A DNA stretch of 35,483 nucleotides from Pseudomonadota bacterium. Lineage in GTDB: Bacteria; Tectomicrobia; Entotheonellia; Entotheonellales; Entotheonellaceae. Each line of letters starts with the position of its first letter. Position 1 is the first letter of the stretch. Location: assembly GCA_005777235.1 (NCBI GenBank), contig SXND01000194.1:1-35483 (forward strand). The letters are read 5' to 3'. Positions 33,638-35,483 of the stretch are shown one piece after another. A program made the position numbers and the translations under genes. The notes below the pieces were generated by a model that was not told the origin of the DNA, ran no database searches, and saw only the letters and a program-made list of their open reading frames with translations.

Positions 33638-34960
33638 ATGAAGGTGAATGCAGGCGTCCAGCGCGGCATGTTTTACGGATGGGTAATTGTGCTGGTCAGC
33701 TTCCTGACTCTCACCCTGGTCATGGGCACGCGCTTTAGCTTTGGGGTGTTTTACAGCAGCATGCTGGCGGAGATGGGCTGGAGCCGGGCGGCCACGGCGG
33801 GTATTTTCTCCATCTCCATGCTGGTCTATGCCGTGGTGGCTTCTGGCGTCGGAGCCGCTTTTGACCGCTGGGGTCCGCGCCGCATGTTTCCCTGCGCCGC
33901 TGTGCTCTTGAGCGTGGGGTTTTTCCTGTGCAGTCGGATCACCGCGCTGTGGCAGTTTTACCTCTATTACGGTGTCCTGGTGGGCACAGGCTTTGCGGCC
34001 CTGGGCTTTATCCCACACGTGGCCCTGGTGGCGCGCTGGTTTGCGCGGCGGCGCGGGCTGGCCACCAGTCTGGCGCTGGCCGGCACCGGCGTAGGGTCTT
34101 TCCTGCTTGCCCCGGTGAGCGAGGCGCTCATTGCGCGCTATGGCTGGCGCGCAAGCTATGTGATTTACGCGCTGCTCATCCCTGGACTGCTCATCCCCCT
34201 GATCCTCTGGGCGCAGCGCAGCCGTCCGGCTGACCTGGGGCTGCACCCGGATGGTGCCACGCCCACAGCCTCAGGGGACAGCCAGCCAGGCATCGCGACG
34301 GAGATGCTGGGCGATACCCCCTATGCGACTGCACTCGCGAGCCGGGGATTCTGGGCGCTGTTTGGGGTCATTTTTGCCATTGGCTGCAATCTCATGCTGC
34401 TCACTGTGCACCAGAATCAGTATCTCATTGATATTGGCTTTAGCCCGGTGTTTGCGGCCTGGATGCTGGGGCTTGCCGGGCTGCTGCGCTCGAGTGGGAG
34501 CGTGCTGTGGGGTGCGCTGTCGGACCGCATGACCCGCGAAACGAGTTTTACCTGTGCGACACTCTTAGGCGTTCTGGCACTGTTCTGCTTGCTTTCGGCG
34601 CAATACGCGCCTGAGCCCTGGCGTGTGGTGCTGGCGGTGCTGCTCATGGGGTTGGGCTATGGCGGCACGAGCGTCATCTATAGTACTGCCGCGGCGGACC
34701 TGTTTCAGGGGCGACATTTTGGCAAGATTCTCGGCCTCATGGAGATTGGCTTCGGTCTCGGTGGCGGCCTGGGATCGGCGCTGGCGGGGATCGTGTTTGA
34801 CTATTTCCAGACCTATCGACCAGCCTTCTACATCACGATGGGCTTGATGCTCGCCTCGATTGCCGGCATCTGGATTGCCGCCCCGCGGGCCGTGCGCCGT
34901 GCGGCGGTGCCGGCTCCGCCCGTGGCGCCGCGTCCGGGGCATTCACTCCCGCACAATTGA
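33638..34960 (+). CDS. MFS transporter (12-TM, monocarboxylate/oxalate-formate antiporter-like)
   Basis: This is a 440-aa inner-membrane protein with twelve predicted helices and a central hydrophilic loop near 190-225. The opening MFYGWVIVLVSFLTL followed by SFGVFYSSMLAEMGWSRA is typical of the oxalate/formate and monocarboxylate MFS group. Motif A-like AFDRWGPRRMF follows TM2, and GALSDRMTRE is the second copy after TM8. The start at 33638 is supported by AGGGAA; upstream in-frame codons would add unrelated residues. Substrate probably a small carboxylate, inferred from family only. Confidence 0.88.
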   Translation: MKVNAGVQRGMFYGWVIVLVSFLTLTLVMGTRFSFGVFYSSMLAEMGWSRAATAGIFSISMLVYAVVASGVGAAFDRWGPRRMFPCAAVLLSVGFFLCSRITALWQFYLYYGVLVGTGFAALGFIPHVALVARWFARRRGLATSLALAGTGVGSFLLAPVSEALIARYGWRASYVIYALLIPGLLIPLILWAQRSRPADLGLHPDGATPTASGDSQPGIATEMLGDTPYATALASRGFWALFGVIFAIGCNLMLLTVHQNQYLIDIGFSPVFAAWMLGLAGLLRSSGSVLWGALSDRMTRETSFTCATLLGVLALFCLLSAQYAPEPWRVVLAVLLMGLGYGGTSVIYSTAAADLFQGRHFGKILGLMEIGFGLGGGLGSALAGIVFDYFQTYRPAFYITMGLMLASIAGIWIAAPRAVRRAAVPAPPVAPRPGHSLPHN

Positions 34961-35355
34961 AGAGAGCCTGGCGCTTGGACGGTGCATCGAAGCCACCATC
35001 CAGGTTGTGAGACGAGCCAGTGTGCTCCAACCCCGTGAGCTTGGGCACCCGTTGCAGGGCCTGTAAGCTCTCGGGCAACCATACCGTGCCGAGTGCACCG
35101 CCAAGGCGACGCGGCCACGGGTACGTAGCCGCGCTTGACGCCTCGCGCCCTCTGGGGCGCTGTCTGACAGCACCCCGCGTGGCGGGTTAATTCTGAGAGT
35201 TGGCTCAGAACGCCTATCCCACCGGGATGCAGGTCAGGAGTGAGGACAGGAAACGACTGCAGCTCGCGCCAGCGAAGTTTCATGGCAAGGAGTGGCACGA
35301 TGCTATCAAACCGCGCCAGCAGAGACCGTAGAAAACGGCCACTTATTTACTCACC
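34961..35355. other. Non-coding or degraded terminal region with hairpins
   Basis: Three short perfect inverted repeats follow each other: GCGCCC/GGGCGC (35145-35160), CCCGC/GCGGG around 35175-35187 and TTCTGAG/CTCAGAA (35191-35210). A minus-strand frame near 35180-35330 reads FDSIVPLLAMKLRWRELQ and VLTPDLHPGG. It looks protein-like, but I do not recognise it and it has no clear start. Confidence 0.35.
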
Positions 35356-35466
35356 TTACGCGGAGCCCTGTACGGGGGTGAGGGCCCGTAAAGTGGCGAA
35401 AGCGGAGCGGAGGGCATTGAGGTAGAGTTTGGACTTTAGGGCAAAATGATGAAGCTTGGTCCTCAT
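35356..35466 (-). CDS. Unrecognised 36-codon reading frame near the window edge
   Basis: ATG at 35464-35466 to TAA at 35356-35358 encodes a basic, Leu/Ala-rich peptide (LHHFALKSKLYLNALRS). A TGA lies two codons upstream, so it is not a simple continuation of a longer frame. It may be a tail fragment of a transposase or another decayed gene. I assign no function. Confidence 0.25.
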   Translation of the reverse strand: MRTKLHHFALKSKLYLNALRSAFATLRALTPVQGSA

Positions 35467-35483
35467 TTTCAGCCGCTCTAGTT

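Noticed and set aside
1..35483. CRISPR arrays, tRNA or rRNA genes
   Set aside because: No regularly spaced repeats and no cloverleaf or rRNA signature were seen by eye; a covariance-model search was not possible.

Overview
The window reads as a high-GC (about 60%) bacterial chromosome segment. It carries short catabolic operons, two luciferase-like flavin oxidoreductases, an all-in-one suf operon and the remains of a RiPP locus (YcaO, TfuA, SagB and NHLP-type exporters). This mix resembles genomes of Tectomicrobia such as 'Candidatus Entotheonella' or related uncultured soil/sponge lineages. That placement is inferred from gene content alone and is only moderately likely.

Layout. 1-1911: an unrecognised reading frame whose 5' end was hit by an IS4-family insertion sequence (389-1902). 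The element has perfect terminal inverted repeats and a perfect 9-bp target duplication; its transposase carries one in-frame TGA. 1940-3358: amidase (minus). 3826-4959: transaldolase (plus) with a good sigma70-type promoter and a hairpin leader. 5133-7267: hydantoin racemase plus D-hydantoinase operon. 7288-8949: two-TM potassium channel with two RCK modules (minus). 9207-9356: fragment of a peroxiredoxin C-terminus. 9421-11271: LLM oxidoreductase and FabG-like SDR (minus).

11884-18311 is a co-directional Fe-S assembly operon: sufR-sufC-sufB-sufD-rhodanese-Rieske-sufT-sufE, with a recognisable promoter before sufR and a hairpin formed around the sufE stop codon. It has no SufS cysteine desulfurase; a tandem-domain sulfurtransferase sits in that place. 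After it come a class IV aminotransferase (minus), an SMP-30-type lactonase (minus) divergent from a 14-TM MFS exporter with a palindrome between them, and a second LLM oxidoreductase (minus).

23886-31931 is the most remarkable part: a thiazole/oxazole-type (TOMM) RiPP locus in an advanced state of decay. SagB is frameshifted. A phosphodiesterase has lost its N-terminus and carries a TAG. YcaO is reduced to two fused pieces. TfuA is frameshifted. One NHLP ABC exporter has two in-frame TAGs. The NHLP membrane-fusion protein has lost its coiled coil and is fused in frame to a headless second ABC exporter. Only the small cyclic-nucleotide-binding protein looks intact, and no precursor peptide was found. 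TAG is a normal stop for at least five healthy genes in the same window, so amber reassignment is an unlikely explanation.

31932-35483: a spacer with REP-like palindromes and a 57-nt repeat that also occurs at 19391, an alpha/beta hydrolase with Thr at the usual nucleophile position, an MFS transporter, and a terminal stretch with hairpins and unrecognised short frames. No tRNA, rRNA or CRISPR array was seen.
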